From the NCBI RefSeq assembly GCF_043290135.1, contig NC_134701.1, forward strand, positions 67,590,002 through 67,654,001: a stretch of DNA of 64,000 bases, read 5' to 3'. This DNA is from Rhipicephalus microplus. Taxonomy: Eukaryota; Arthropoda; Arachnida; Ixodida; Ixodidae. Made by a program: the position numbers and the translations under genes. This document shows, one piece after another, positions 12,140-23,589 of this stretch (positions are counted from its first letter, which is position 1; every line of letters starts with the position of its first letter). The notes below the pieces were generated by a model, which worked only from the letters and a program-made list of their open reading frames with translations, made no database searches and was not told the origin of the DNA.

Positions 12140-15100
12140 TCAAACAGTCTCTCGAGGAATAAAGCGCTTCAAACGTGCAACATGGACAAGTTCAGTTTTT
12201 GCAGACCGTCGGCCGTTTGAATGGAGACGCGCTATGCGGTAAACTAAATCACTGATACGGTCTACAACAAGATAAGGTCCCGCATAGTGCGCTAGCAGTT
12301 TCTCGCTCAAACCGCGTTTTTTAGTTGGTGTCCAGAGCAACACTAGGTCGCCGCGATTGTACGTCACGTGTCGGCGTCGGCGGTCAAAATGTGCCTTCGA
12401 GCGGTCTTGCGAAGCAAGAGTGCGCAAATAAGCAAGGCGTCTAGCTTCTTCTGCCCGACAGATGATCTCGGATATGCAAGGATCATGATGGTCCAAACAC
12501 GGGAAGATTGTATTCAAAGTATGACGAGGTGGTCGAGCATATAAAAGAAAGAAAGGACTGTAGCCGGTAGTTTCATGCTGAGCGGTGTTGAATGCATATG
12601 TGATAAAGGGTAGAATGCTGTCCCAGTCCTTGTGATCGGATGCAACATACATAGACAGCATGCTCGAGAGAGTTCTGTTCGTTCGTTCAGTTAGACCGTT
12701 CGTTTGGGGATGGTATGGCGTAGAGTGCCGAAACCTTGAAGCACAGACACGAAGCATCTCTTCCATCACGTCTGCTGTGAATTGTCGGCCACGGTCACTG
12801 ATTACGATTTTGGGAGGCCCATGTCGAAGAATGACAAAACGTAGAATGAAGGAAGACACATCAGCTGCAGTTGCCGATGGTATGGCAGCGGTCTCGCAGT
12901 ACCGTGTTAAATGGTCGGTGCAAACGACTATCCAGCGATTTCCATTAGAAGACCGGGGAAAGGGTCCAAGGAGGTCAATCCCGACTTGCTCGAATGGAGT
13001 TCTAGGGGGCGGCACCGGATGTAATCGCCCTAAAGGAACACTTGTTGGGCGCTTATGACGTTGACACTCGTCGCAGCTAGACACGTATTGTTCCGTCGTG
13101 TGGCGCATTTTGGGCCAGTAGAATCTTTCTTGAAGACGGCAAAGAGTTTTTGCTGTGCCTAGATGACCGGATGTTGGGTCATCATGCATAGCCTGCAAGA
13201 CATAAACGCGAAGACTCTTCGGAACCACCAGAAGATATCGTGAGCCGGTGTTGGTGTAGTTCTTTTTGTAAACTAGCCCGTCTCGGATGCAGAAGCGCGT
13301 AGGCGATGATTTTGGTTTGGTAGCAAGAAGCTGTTGTATGGTGCTGTCCCTTTGTTGCTCATGCTTAAAGGTCTTGTTATCAGGAAATGGTTGGTCGAGT
13401 GATGCAATGTAGGTATCGAAGCTGTCCGCGTCACATTCCATCGTTGGAAGCGGTAGTCGCGAAAGACAATCTGCGTCAGCGTGACGTCGGCCGCTTTTAT
13501 ACGAAACCGTGAAATCATATTCTTGTAGACGAAGTGCCCAGCGCGCCAGCCGACCAGATGGGTCACGCAGATTAACCAACCAGCAGAGAGAATGATGGTC
13601 TGTCACGACGGTAAAGGGGCGTCCGTACAGGTAGGACCGGAAGCGCTGCACTGCGAAGACTACTGCGAGGCATTCTTGCTCTGTGACAGTATAGTTACGC
13701 TCGGACTTGCTGAGCGAGCGACTTGCATACGCTACGACGTGTTCTTGATTATCCAAGCGTTGAACCAGGACAGCACCTACACCAATACCGCTGGCGTCTG
13801 TGTGAATCTCAGTGGGAGCGAGAGGATTGAAGTGTTGAAGAATCGGATGGGACGTCAAAAGAAACTTCAACTCCGAAAAAGCAGACTCGCATTCCGGGGT
13901 CCAGTCAAACTGCGCACCTTTCTGAAGCAGACACGTGAGCGGGTATGCAATATCGGCAAAGCCAGGAATGAATCGGCGAAAGTATGAACAAAGCCCCAAA
14001 AAGCTGCGCAGTTCTTTCATCGAGTTTGGCTGCTTAAACGCCTCCACTGCGGCCGTCTTGGCGGGATCCGGTCGTATGCCTTCTTTGTTTACTAAGTGTC
14101 CAAGGACGTGTGTTTGGCGCTCTCCAAAACGACATTTCTTTGAGTTGAGCACCAAGCGTGCTTTGCTTAGGCAGTCCAGTACGAGGTCAAGGCGTGTGTT
14201 GTGCTCACAAAAGGTGCGCCCAAAAATTACAACGTCGTCCAAGTAACACATACACACTTCCCACTTCAAACCACGCAGAATGTTGTCCATAAATCGCTCA
14301 AAAGTTGCGGGCGCGTTGCAGAGTCCAAACGGCATCACATTGAATTCAAATAGTCCATCTGTTGTAACAAAGGCCGTTTTCTCCTTGTCTTCCTCGTGCA
14401 TTGGAATCTGCCAGTAGCCTGACCTCAGATCCACAGACGAAAAGTAAGAGGCCGATGATAGACAGTCGATAGCATCATCAATCCGCGGGAGTGGGTATAC
14501 GTCTTTTTTAGTGATGGCGTTGAGACGGCGGTAGTCAACACAAAATCACCATGTCCCATCCTTCTTCTTCACTAGAATTACTGGGGCGGCCCACGGACTA
14601 CATGACTCCTGAATTATATTTTGCTTGAGCATCTCGCAAACCTGTTCATTGATCACTGCGCGTTCTGACGGTGATACACGATATGGTTTCTGTCGGAGAG
14701 GTCTGTGAGATGTCGTGTCGATTCGGTGCTTTATACGAGAAGCAGGGAATGACGGTGAATCATGCTGAGCGAAATCAAAAATACCGGCATGTTTGCGCAG
14801 AATACTTGCCAGTTCGTTACGTTCCTTGGTGCTGAGTGACTTATCAATCATAGCCATAATGGTGGTGTCCCTGGCGTGCAGATTATTGCAACGGGTCTTA
14901 TCCGGGGAATCATTGTTTTCTGCGAGGGTGGCAAGCGAGAATACTTGGTGTTCACGAATCTCTGCAAGTTTCAGATCCTTCGGCAGCACTGTAGGTTCAC
15001 TAGAGCAGTTAATCACCCACAAACCAGTATGCCCTTGCGCAACCGATAGTGTACAGTACGGTATTAAAACTGTCTTCTTTATGCAACTGAGATGCACGGG

Positions 15101-15673
15101 CTCCACAGTTGCATCAAATGTTTTCTCGCTTGCAGGTGAACAGACAACAGGGACGCATTTTGCAGACAACGGCGGCACAGTTGTGTCCACAGACACGCAA
15201 AGAGCACTTTCTTGAGAGGGCGAGTTTTCCATAAACGAAACTGGGATATCAGAATCTACTGTAATTTGTCCTGTGCGGCAATCGACAGTAGCACCACACA
15301 GCTTCAAGAAATCGAGTCCCAGAATGACGTCATGCGTAGTATGAGGGAGAACAGCAAACTCTGCGACAAAGTTCTGGCATGCCAAACTAACAGTCACAGT
15401 GCAGACACCAACAGGTTGTAGCACCTCTCCGCTCACTCCACGAAACGTATCAGGACGGTCCCAATGAAACATAACCTTTCGTCCAAGAAGGCGGGTGAAA
15501 ACTAAACTCATCACTGACACGCTTGCACCTGTGTCCACCAACGCCATCGTTGGTACACCATCGATAAGCACTCGAACCTTATTTCTAAACATGGAAGCTA
15601 ACGGAGGTATATCTGTTGAAATCGGTGACTGTCCGGCGACCTCACCTCCAACGGCCGCGCCGGCTAGTTTTCC
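12140..15673 (-). pseudogene. pol: Ty3/gypsy pol (protease-RT-RNase H-integrase), one stop
   Basis: The frame overlaps the end of gag and lies -1 to it. Aspartic protease comes first (motif LVDTGAS, near 15530). RT follows, with YLDD at 14245-14234. RNase H has HTDASG and the motif TDHHSLCW. Integrase has a complete HHCC finger, then the triad D at 12974-12976, D at 12794-12796 and E at 12686-12688 with 35 residues between the last two. The basic C-terminal tail is present and the frame ends at 12140. The only lesion I see is a TGA at 14546-14548, where the conserved Arg before FCVDYRRL should stand. That is early in RT, so a truncated protease-linker product is all this copy could make without readthrough. 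Confidence 0.93.
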
Positions 15674-15674
15674 G
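15662..15674 (-). promoter_or_regulatory. Candidate gag-pol -1 frameshift site of C
   Basis: On the minus strand CGGAAAACTAGCC carries the gag stop TAG in the gag frame and reads GGA AAA CTA GCC in the pol frame. Element D has the identical 13 bases at its gag stop. The heptamer GGAAAAC is not a canonical slippery site, so the mechanism is inferred. Confidence 0.5.
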
Positions 15675-16896
15675 TAAGAGGCGAGGAGTGGCGGCGCCGA
15701 GGAGACGGTGATCGGTTGGCACGAGGGGCAGGTGGTGGTGTCACACTGCGGTCAGAGGCCGGAGATTGGTTTCGTAGCGGTCCTGGGATCTCGTAAGACC
15801 CGCTTCCCGGGAATGTCGGTGCTCGGGTAACGCCAGAACGGTTAAACCTCGGTGATCGGTCATACCTTGGCGGCTGCCGGTAATTGCAATACCTCGCAAT
15901 GTGTCCCTCGAAGCCACAGTTGTAACAGACTGGTAGAGGACGCTCACCGAACCAATGCTGGGACCGCTCAGCTGTGAAGGGTCGGTGACGAGCTTGTTGA
16001 GCGGGGGCTGCCCACCTCTGTGTGGCGGGGCCGTGCCGAAGGCGTTGGCAATATCGCTGGTCGGCCACGAATGAGTCACGACGTGGCCGCGGATTCCCAG
16101 TTTCGCTGATGTCTGCCACACATACCGATGGTGGCAAAGAAGCTGATGGTGCCGCCGTGTAGTAGGGTGGATTGGTAGGTGGATGAGGAATGATTTCGTC
16201 AAACCTACTACCTTGTCGTTGCAGCTCTTCACGCACAATTGCCCGAATAGTAGCGGAGAGGTCGGTGGGCGGGCTCACGTCGACGCTGGCAACCGTTGTC
16301 ACATTTGCCAGCCTACCAAATTTCGGGGCGATGCGACGAGTCTTCAATTTTTCAAATGTGCGGCAGTGATGTTGCACGTCGGAGGCAGAGGTGAGGTCAT
16401 CCCTGCCTATCAGGAAATTGTAAACGTCTTCCGCTATGCCTTTCAATAGGTGTCCGACCCTGTCTTCTTCAGACATCTGCGGGTTTATTATCTTGCAAAG
16501 CTTAAGGACGTCCTCTATATAGGCAGTGCAGGTTTCTCCAGGAGTCTGGGCTCTTCCGGCAAGAGTCCGCTCCGCGCTTTTCTTTCTTGAGTCGGAGTCA
16601 CCAAAACACTTCTTGAGTTCTTGAGCAAAAATAGCCCATGTTGTCAAGGACTCTTCGTGGTTTTCATACCACATCAGGGCAGTGTCCGTGAGAAACAGCG
16701 CGACGTTTTCCAGCTGATCGATAGAGTTCCAGTGGTTGTACCGGCTCACCCTTTTGTAGTGCGTTAGCCACGCGTCCACATCTTCTCCTGCCATTCCCGC
16801 GAACGGGCGGGGTTCCATGTAGTGATGCCTTGGTGTAGCCAGTGTAGATTGGCACGAAGTCGAGGCGGTTGATTCCTGACCTTCGCTCTGGGTCAT
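15664..16896 (-). CDS. gag: Ty3/gypsy Gag with zinc knuckle
   Basis: Gag forms the particle that packages element RNA. I chose the ATG at 16896-16894, giving 410 residues; the open frame runs on upstream to 17001 through the primer-site motif but has no ATG there. The middle shows a Retrotrans_gag-type capsid (motifs WLTHYKRVSRYNHW and ALMWYENH). A CCHC zinc knuckle, CYNCGFEGHIARYC, is near residue 310, followed by an Arg/Pro/Ser-rich tail. The frame has no stops. It ends at the TAG inside the motif shared with element D, and pol continues in the -1 frame. Length and order are normal for the family. Confidence 0.9.
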   Translation of the reverse strand: MTQSEGQESTASTSCQSTLATPRHHYMEPRPFAGMAGEDVDAWLTHYKRVSRYNHWNSIDQLENVALFLTDTALMWYENHEESLTTWAIFAQELKKCFGDSDSRKKSAERTLAGRAQTPGETCTAYIEDVLKLCKIINPQMSEEDRVGHLLKGIAEDVYNFLIGRDDLTSASDVQHHCRTFEKLKTRRIAPKFGRLANVTTVASVDVSPPTDLSATIRAIVREELQRQGSRFDEIIPHPPTNPPYYTAAPSASLPPSVCVADISETGNPRPRRDSFVADQRYCQRLRHGPATQRWAAPAQQARHRPFTAERSQHWFGERPLPVCYNCGFEGHIARYCNYRQPPRYDRSPRFNRSGVTRAPTFPGSGSYEIPGPLRNQSPASDRSVTPPPAPRANRSPSPRRRHSSPLTEN

Positions 16897-16983
16897 GACG
16901 ACTGTTGTCGGCGGCAGACCGGCAAGACGACGGCTCCGGCGAACTCCGAACAGCTGTAGCTCCGTGGTACGTCGACGTGTCGT

Positions 16984-17000
16984 ACCCAGCACCTCCACCA
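16984..17000 (-). promoter_or_regulatory. Primer-binding-site-like motif of C
   Basis: On the minus strand TGGTGGAGGTGCTGGGT starts 3 bases after the 5' LTR. It begins with TGG, as expected for pairing with a tRNA CCA end, and is nearly the same in B and D. I cannot name the tRNA. Confidence 0.6.
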
Positions 17001-17003
17001 CTC

Positions 17004-17175
17004 TGTTACGTCTACGAGGGGTTTATTTGAAGGAGACGTAACGGTCGACTCGACGGTATACCACAGTGAACGGGCAGCAGTGAGCTTTTGCCACCAACTG
17101 AACGTCCTCCTCTTCTGCTACCCTCATGTTCCCCGCTACACAGGTGCACATACCTAAATTACACATGTGGTAACA
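17004..17175 (-). repeat. 5' LTR of element C (172 bp)
   Basis: Partner of 11934-12105. It would hold the promoter for minus-strand transcription. Confidence 0.95.
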
Positions 17176-17198
17176 TTATATATATATATATATATATG

Positions 17199-19924
17199 CG
17201 ACGTTCAAGTAAATATTCGCAATTGCACCTTAATGAAAAGTATTGTGAAAATCATGGTCACCAAGTCCCATAACCTGCACAGCACAAGCCGCATTTTAGC
17301 AGCCAGCACTACCTACACAGAACATGTTTTTTTTTTGCTTTTTTTCAGGTCGCTAATTTTCGGAGTGTGATTTCTATAAGCTAAAACATTTTGACTAAAA
17401 ACTGTTGGGCTTGATAGAAGATTTAAGAAGTTGGGACATTCGTAGAGGGCCTGAGGTGTCAGGAAGGACTTGGTCACTTTCTCGGGATCTGTCTGTGTTT
17501 GTCACAAAAATATCTTCGTGTGTTGTTTTGCCTAGGCTGCGGCTTTCCTCTTCCAACACGTTTCGAGAGCCGTGAGTGTATACTTAGGAGATTGCTCCTA
17601 GAAAGCGGTTCAAGTTTGTTGGCGTGTTGTAAATGTGCCAAGATTCACGCAAGGACCTCCTTGCGAAATTACTCTCTGTTTCTAAAGCAGGAAAGCCGTC
17701 GAAATCGATCATATGGTCGGGCTGCTCAAAGGCTCTGCATGAGCGCTGCGTTGCACTTCCACCTTCCTGACTTTGTTCTTATGTTGGCGTAATCCTAACG
17801 AGTGAGCGCGAAATGTTATTTATTCTCGGAAAGATGCACGTTACCGCGCAGTGGGTGACTGCCACGTCCGGACCGCCAGGCCAAACCTGTCAGCCACTCC
17901 ACGGGCCTCTTGAACGGAAACATTCAATGGCTGGACACTCAGTACATGGCACCTTGTATACTACTCGCTGGTGTAGCTCCTTCCTTCAGCGCTGTTTGTC
18001 AGCAGAGGATCATTGAAAGAGGCTTGCGAACTACCCCGTTCCTCACGAAAGAGGCTTGCGAACTACCCCGTTCCTCACTTTTGCGATAATCGCGCCGAGC
18101 TCTTCATTGGCGCCCGGCACATATGGGATGACAATGCGCTGGGCTGGCTTCGATTACTTTTTTCCCAGAGGGGTGACCAGGGAGGGAAGGTTGTCGCGTA
18201 GTGTATCTTTCACGGGTCCCTCTCCACGGTACAGAGGTCGTTCTCTCAACACACTTCGTGACACCTGCTTATATTATTCAAACGCAGGCACAAACGAAAA
18301 TAAAACAAAAGCCATCTAAATGTACAAAGATGGATAATATTTTTGTCAATTTTTACCTCTCGATGGGGCTTCACATAAGTGTGAAAAGTGAACATTTCCG
18401 CTGATAAATGCTAAACCTGGTTGCTGAAATATAATAAAAGTGGTAATCCAACTGGAAAAGTGTCAGGAGCGATTAATGCTGTTGTATACCATAATCGAAA
18501 AAAATGCCGTATGTAAATATTGTGTTACTGAGTTGCTTTCCTTCACTGAAGCTCAGCTGTCACTCCAGTAGTTCATCACGTCTACCTCAGCACCAAGAAC
18601 GTAACCCTACCATCTGTAATAAAGAACTTGATATAAGCATTTAGTGTGGCAAAAGTCGCTTAAGGTCTCTATTGGTTTCCGCAAAAGCTTTGGTATTGCA
18701 ACTACACTAGTCTTCTTATTAGGGCAGGCAAATTAGAGGGAGCTCTCGTGACTGACATTCAAAAGCTGACAACGACTGATTTCATACAACAGACATATCT
18801 ATAAGGTGCACATTTAAAAAAAAAAAGGCAGGCTTGTCACCAGAGAGCTATTACTGTTCGGCGATGCATCTCATTGTTGCTTCCCTCTGTAACGTTTACA
18901 ATCAAGACCTTTTCGGGCGCTTTAGCTCTTTGCGAAGAAAAGCGGATTATATAGCAATAATATAGAAACGAATGTTATTGCTGAGTTAAAGAAAAAAAGC
19001 AGTTTTAACTGGCGCACACGAGAACAGTGAGGAAGCAATGGTGCTGGTGGCCTACGTCAACTCCTTTCTTTTACCCCTTCCTCAGTTTCCTTTCTTTTTT
19101 CTTGCTATAATAAACAGGGACGATATCAAAGACCGTCTGAATGTAGGGACAGCGCAACCTAGAAGTAGTTACTTCGTAACTACGAAAGCGAAATATTGGC
19201 CCCGTATCTGCGTGTAATCTGCAAATGTCGTCGAAAGTCGATAATCTTGCGTGAGAAGAGAGTGAACAAGACGTTTATTTGATGTTCTGCGCAAGAAAAT
19301 CGGTGAATAGTATACTAGAGGTGCTGCGATAGAGTGCCTCGAGCGTGCAGCGGAGACGAACGAGCGCATCAAGTCACGTCACACGTGAGACATATGCGCC
19401 ATCTAGCAGTATTCTTGAAAAACGAAACACGTGGCTCTGAGACGGGTGTGCACGCCCATCTCAGAGGTGATAAGCTGAATAAAGTAGAACGCAAGGCGAC
19501 GGTTAGGTGCCACCACCGCTTCGTTTTAGCAAAGCGTTGCAAACACTCGCCTTTCCGTGCAAGCGTTGCATGGTCAGTGCAGCGTGATAAGCGCTACGGT
19601 TCTTAAAATTACCCATGTATGCCTTTTCTAGTAAGAGGCGCACATGCAGAATATATGCGTGTTGTTATGGTGCCCAAGACATGCGCAATAATTGCTTTTT
19701 AATTGACAATTGCACAACCATGAACGCTCAACCTTGAGCAACATATATATCTATAGGTGGGCGCTGCGGATGGGGTCGGCCATTTCAAGTACCAGATGCC
19801 GTTAGAAGAGGGCAAACAGACAAATGTACCGGCAGACAGACAGGCAGAACAAAAGTTTAGCGTCGAAGGTCCCCAAGAAAGACTATCGTCTTTATAAACA
19901 AGGACCTTCGCTCCCAGACAAACT
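17199..19924. other. No gene; small LINE remnant and a 32-bp duplication
   Basis: About 17840-17915 matches part of the LINE end at 10290-10345 (shared CCACGTC, GGACCG and AGGCCAA blocks), so it is an older minus-strand LINE scrap. 18015-18046 is repeated exactly at 18047-18078. The rest shows nothing. Confidence 0.6.
18015..18078. repeat. 32-bp perfect tandem duplication
   Basis: The unit begins GAAAGAGGCTTGCGAACTAC and is present twice without a difference, so the duplication is recent. Confidence 0.95.
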
Positions 19925-20023
19925 ATAATTTGTTTGCAACTGCCAAGGTGCGCCTGGCTAGCATGGCAAGCAGTGGCTCTGGGAGTTCGAAATGCGAAAA
20001 AGCGCTTGTTCACGCTGCGCCCG

Positions 20024-20030
20024 CTTATAA
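20024..20030 (+). promoter_or_regulatory. Possible TATA box in left arm
   Basis: TATAAAA lies near the outer end of the arm, ahead of the candidate intron at 20261. The right arm has TATGAAA at the matching place. This is a weak motif on its own. Confidence 0.25.
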
Positions 20031-20260
20031 AACGTCATCTGGTTACCAATGCGCTGTCATCTGATGCGAGAACAACCAGCGCCAGAGGAAGAGATTGCTG
20101 AGCACTGCCTGTGAAGTTTACAGCGCATCGCGGGAATCGCGCTGGTGCAGCGTTTTGCGATTGCACAAATTTCCGTCCACAGCGAAAAACGCCGAGCTCC
20201 GCCTCCTTGGGATATAATCGCAATCTGCAGGAAAAACAACGAGCCAAGTGAAGTGTACAA

Positions 20261-20315
20261 GTAAGTATACTTATTGCCCTTATTCAAGTGCGACCCTGGC
20301 TGTTTCACTTTACAG
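20261..20315 (+). other. Candidate 55-bp intron, left arm
   Basis: GTAAGTATAC at the start fits a splice donor, and TTTCACTTTACAG at the end fits an acceptor. The right arm keeps the same two sites 55 bp apart (35167-35113, minus strand), with a better donor context CAG/GTAAGT. No protein could be assigned to the flanking sequence. Confidence 0.3.
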
Positions 20316-20709
20316 CAGCAATTTGCGTGCAGTATGCCTGAAGTATGAGGCACAGAACTATTGCCGTACTCTTTCGCCGGCCACATGTCAATAATGGGAT
20401 ATACGTATTACGACTCATGTGTGGATTGAAGCACCGCGCATGTTTATTACAACTGCAACGGCCTACTATCGCGATGCGTGAACGGCGCGGAAAGCATGAC
20501 TTTCGACTCTGTCGAACTGCGACATGCGTTGACTGTCACTAGGCGAATCTATCGTATACATGCACCTGCTCTTGGCTGGCGTCACCGTAGCTTTTTATAT
20601 CTTATTCTGGCTGGCACTTTTGCAGCGCGTGTGTGTTCCAAGTGCCCGGCAGGACTGGTAATTGATACACATGCGGTGTATGAGCGTAAGTTGGAACGAG
20701 ATTCTAGCG

Positions 20710-20958
20710 CTACGTTGATGCCGGCTTACAGTACAAATCCTGCCTTGTCACAGCCAAGGCACGCCGCAGTTCAACCAAGTCGAAAGCAACGCTTTCCGCT
20801 GTTCGCGTTTCTTTCAAGCGCAATAGTACATACCTGATGAAGGTGCTTCCGTAGTCTGCAATGCATATGCTGCTGACAGTCTGGACTGTCGAGGAATGTC
20901 TCCTCGACGTTTCATATGAATCAGCATAAAATTCCAGCACAGGAACGGCGCGAAACAT
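20710..20958 (-). other. 82-codon frame kept in both arms
   Basis: A frame of 82 codons with the same start and stop as 34469-34717 in the other arm. The two products agree at most positions. A donor-like CAG/GTATGT lies inside the frame in both arms, so it might be an exon rather than a whole gene. It resembles no family I know; preservation may simply reflect low divergence of the arms. Confidence 0.3.
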
Positions 20959-21119
20959 GCTTACAGCCAGACTCGAGTTGTGAAGTTTTGCGTTTGAATT
21001 GCAGGGCGTCTCCTCGCCTGGCAGTTGATAATGTTACTTCGACGCGCTTGCAACAGACGGCGCCACGCGCTTTTCAACATGGCAGCAAGCACTGAGCTCG
21101 CTGTGTTCTCGTGTATAGC

Positions 21120-21318
21120 GTGCTCCGCTGCTGACCCGAATGCCACGAGTTCGATTGTTAGCCGTGGTGGTCACATCTAGACGGATGCGGAAAAGTAGAT
21201 GCCCGTGCACTGTGCAATGTCAGCGCACGTTAAAGAACACCAGTTGGTCAGTATTTGTGGAGACTTTCACTGCGGTGTCCTTAATATTCATATCGTGTTT
21301 TTTTTTACGTAAAACCAC
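21120..21318 (+). mobile_element. tRNA-derived SINE (left arm copy)
   Basis: A B-box-like GAGTTCGATTG near 21148 is followed by the tail of a common tick SINE (GTGCACTGTGCAATGTCAGC, then CACGTTAAAGAACACC and ACGTAAAACCACA). An ACT repeat follows it. The mirrored copy is at about 34108-34305. Confidence 0.65.
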
Positions 21319-21321
21319 ACA

Positions 21322-21322
<1 letters not shown>

Positions 21323-21404
<82 letters not shown>

Positions 21405-21410
21405 ATACTA
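21323..21410. repeat. ACT microsatellite
   Basis: ACT units interrupted once by a CCACTAC variant. The counterpart in the right arm is at 34022-34106 as AGT. Confidence 0.95.
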
Positions 21411-23589
21411 CAACGTACGCTAGCTACTCCATTTAGCTTGCGTTCGTCTTCTCGTCGTTTCATTATCGTGCCTTCGCCAACCCTCACAACGCTTAGTTTG
21501 TGTTTGTTGCGTCGTCATTGACCGCCGTTTCAGCGGAGCGACGTGGTGTATCGCGGTCACAATATATGATCCTTGCCAGCCTCTCCTAAAGTACACGCAC
21601 TGACTGATCCATCCCACAGAAACTGGTAATACACAACAGCGAGCACTGAATCGACACAACATCGATGGCATACGTGCACGAGAAGGCTGGGGCACGTCAT
21701 GCGCGCGTGACCTTTCTTACGCATGTTGTTCTTGGTGCGTATACGTCATGCGATTGTCCAGCCACGATACCGACGAAATCAGAAAATCAATAAGGCTCAC
21801 GGTGACTACATGGGACGAGAGGCAAGGGATTCAAGCTTGCTCATTCGCATCATTCTTTGATGGCTCGTAGCGAACCAATTTGAAAAATCACCGTGGTAGA
21901 ACACTTTTCATCAGGCACGCAAGAACTTCTTGTGTCTAACTACAACCTATTATGTCACCTAGAGATATAGACGCTTAAAAAGTAAATCACAAACAAAAGA
22001 AAAGCCGCATGCACATCACAATTTTTACCCGAAGACGCTGTAGCAGATGGGTTACAATGTCTAAGAAAATAAGTCTTCATTGACACAACACACTTTCTCC
22101 TCTTTATAAGCCATTTCATTCTGTCATAAAACCAACAAATATTGAATAATTAGAAAAATTACGACTGATACGACATTCTGATATCTTAATTACCATTGCG
22201 CGAAGAATACTGTTTAGGTACATTCATTTTCTAATGTGAGTTTAGGATGAAATGCTTGACATAGGTGCTTTAACCACACTTTTATTTCACGCGATGATAA
22301 CCATTTTCATCCTACTTCATTTTTCATATTGTTACAGCTGTCATTTTCGAGTAATAGATTTAGACAAACCTTGAAGTGCTGTTCTGTATTTCTTTAATGC
22401 TTGTCACCTAAGGACATATAGCAAGGGATATTATACGAAACAAGCATATTCAAGCATATGGAAAATGTATGCTAAGTACACGGTTGATTGTAAACATGCC
22501 GGCGCCTGTCTCAGGTTTCGCTGTATGAAGTATAACAGTTTGGCGACCTTAGCCAGCACTCAATCAATAGGAGCATTATATGAGTTGTCCTCCATGGTTT
22601 TCCATTCGTCCTCAAGCAATTCGCGGCTGCCCAGAAAAACGTGCTCTCCCCTTTCCACCGCAACAGTCAAGTTTTCAGGGGGATTCTTCAGCTCTTTCAG
22701 GGCACTGCACAGCTATTTCTAGAAGGTGGTCTCCACGTCCTCGACCATAGACGTCACCTTTATTTTCTTACCCCATCTTTAATTCTCTCTCCTTTTTCCC
22801 TTGCAGACGCCGACACATTCTTCCACTTAGTGCTGCAGAGATAGCGTCTTTTGCATTTCTCAAGCTCCTCCTCCGATCGTTCGCAGCATGTCAGCTTTGT
22901 CTTCGTTGAACCTTATAGTGTTTCGAAATAGCAATGCTGCCTTTTTTTACATGGATAAGGGTTTCACACCAGGCTTGAAAAAAATTTGGGCTTGAATAGC
23001 GCTCATATACGCGCTCATTTGAAAAATAGGCCTTTTGGAACGAACACCGAAAACAGGCATTTATAGGCACAATAAAAACACCGTAAAAGTCGCTCTTAAC
23101 CTCTCATTCATGCTCATATATCAAAATGGCACGATAGGAACGCAATTAACAAAACAGGCATTTGCCTATATCTCTAAGCATAACTTACATGTCTGTTACA
23201 ACGATTTTAATCGTGTATTTTCTTCATTTTCCTCTCACATAGAAGAAACAAAGACAGTAGCATGCCATTTTAAAAGCTAAAGTACCAATATGGGGATTGT
23301 AATCTTATAATTTGGAGACTCTAAAGCTTTGCCTTTACGAGTAGAACGTGATAGTGACATCACGTTCCTATAGTGCGTAGTTCAAACACTTCGCGCATGT
23401 CTCTTTTTCAAATTTTCTATGCACCGCTACGTGGCCTTAAAAAAATAGGTGCAGTAGCGTTTGTGCCTTTTGTAGTGAGGTGCCGGCTTTCGACTACAGA
23501 GCCATTATAATAATCGTTAATACTTCGTTGAATGCGTTATTTGCTTCTGTAGTTGCTTGTGTTCATGTCACAGGTTTCCGCTACGTGTC

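Larger units (their letters stand above)
19925..23517 (+). repeat. Left arm of a 3.6-kb inverted repeat
   Basis: This segment matches the reverse complement of 31937-35505. Homology starts near TAATTTGTTTGCAACTGCC and ends near GAGCCATTATAATAATC. In one 135-bp stretch (22465-22600) I count 6 to 9 differences. Both arms carry the same SINE and ACT/AGT repeat at the same place, so they share one history. The arm also contains smaller inverted copies of its own (about 20489-20555 and 20735-20800). I do not recognise it as a named transposon. Confidence 0.88.
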
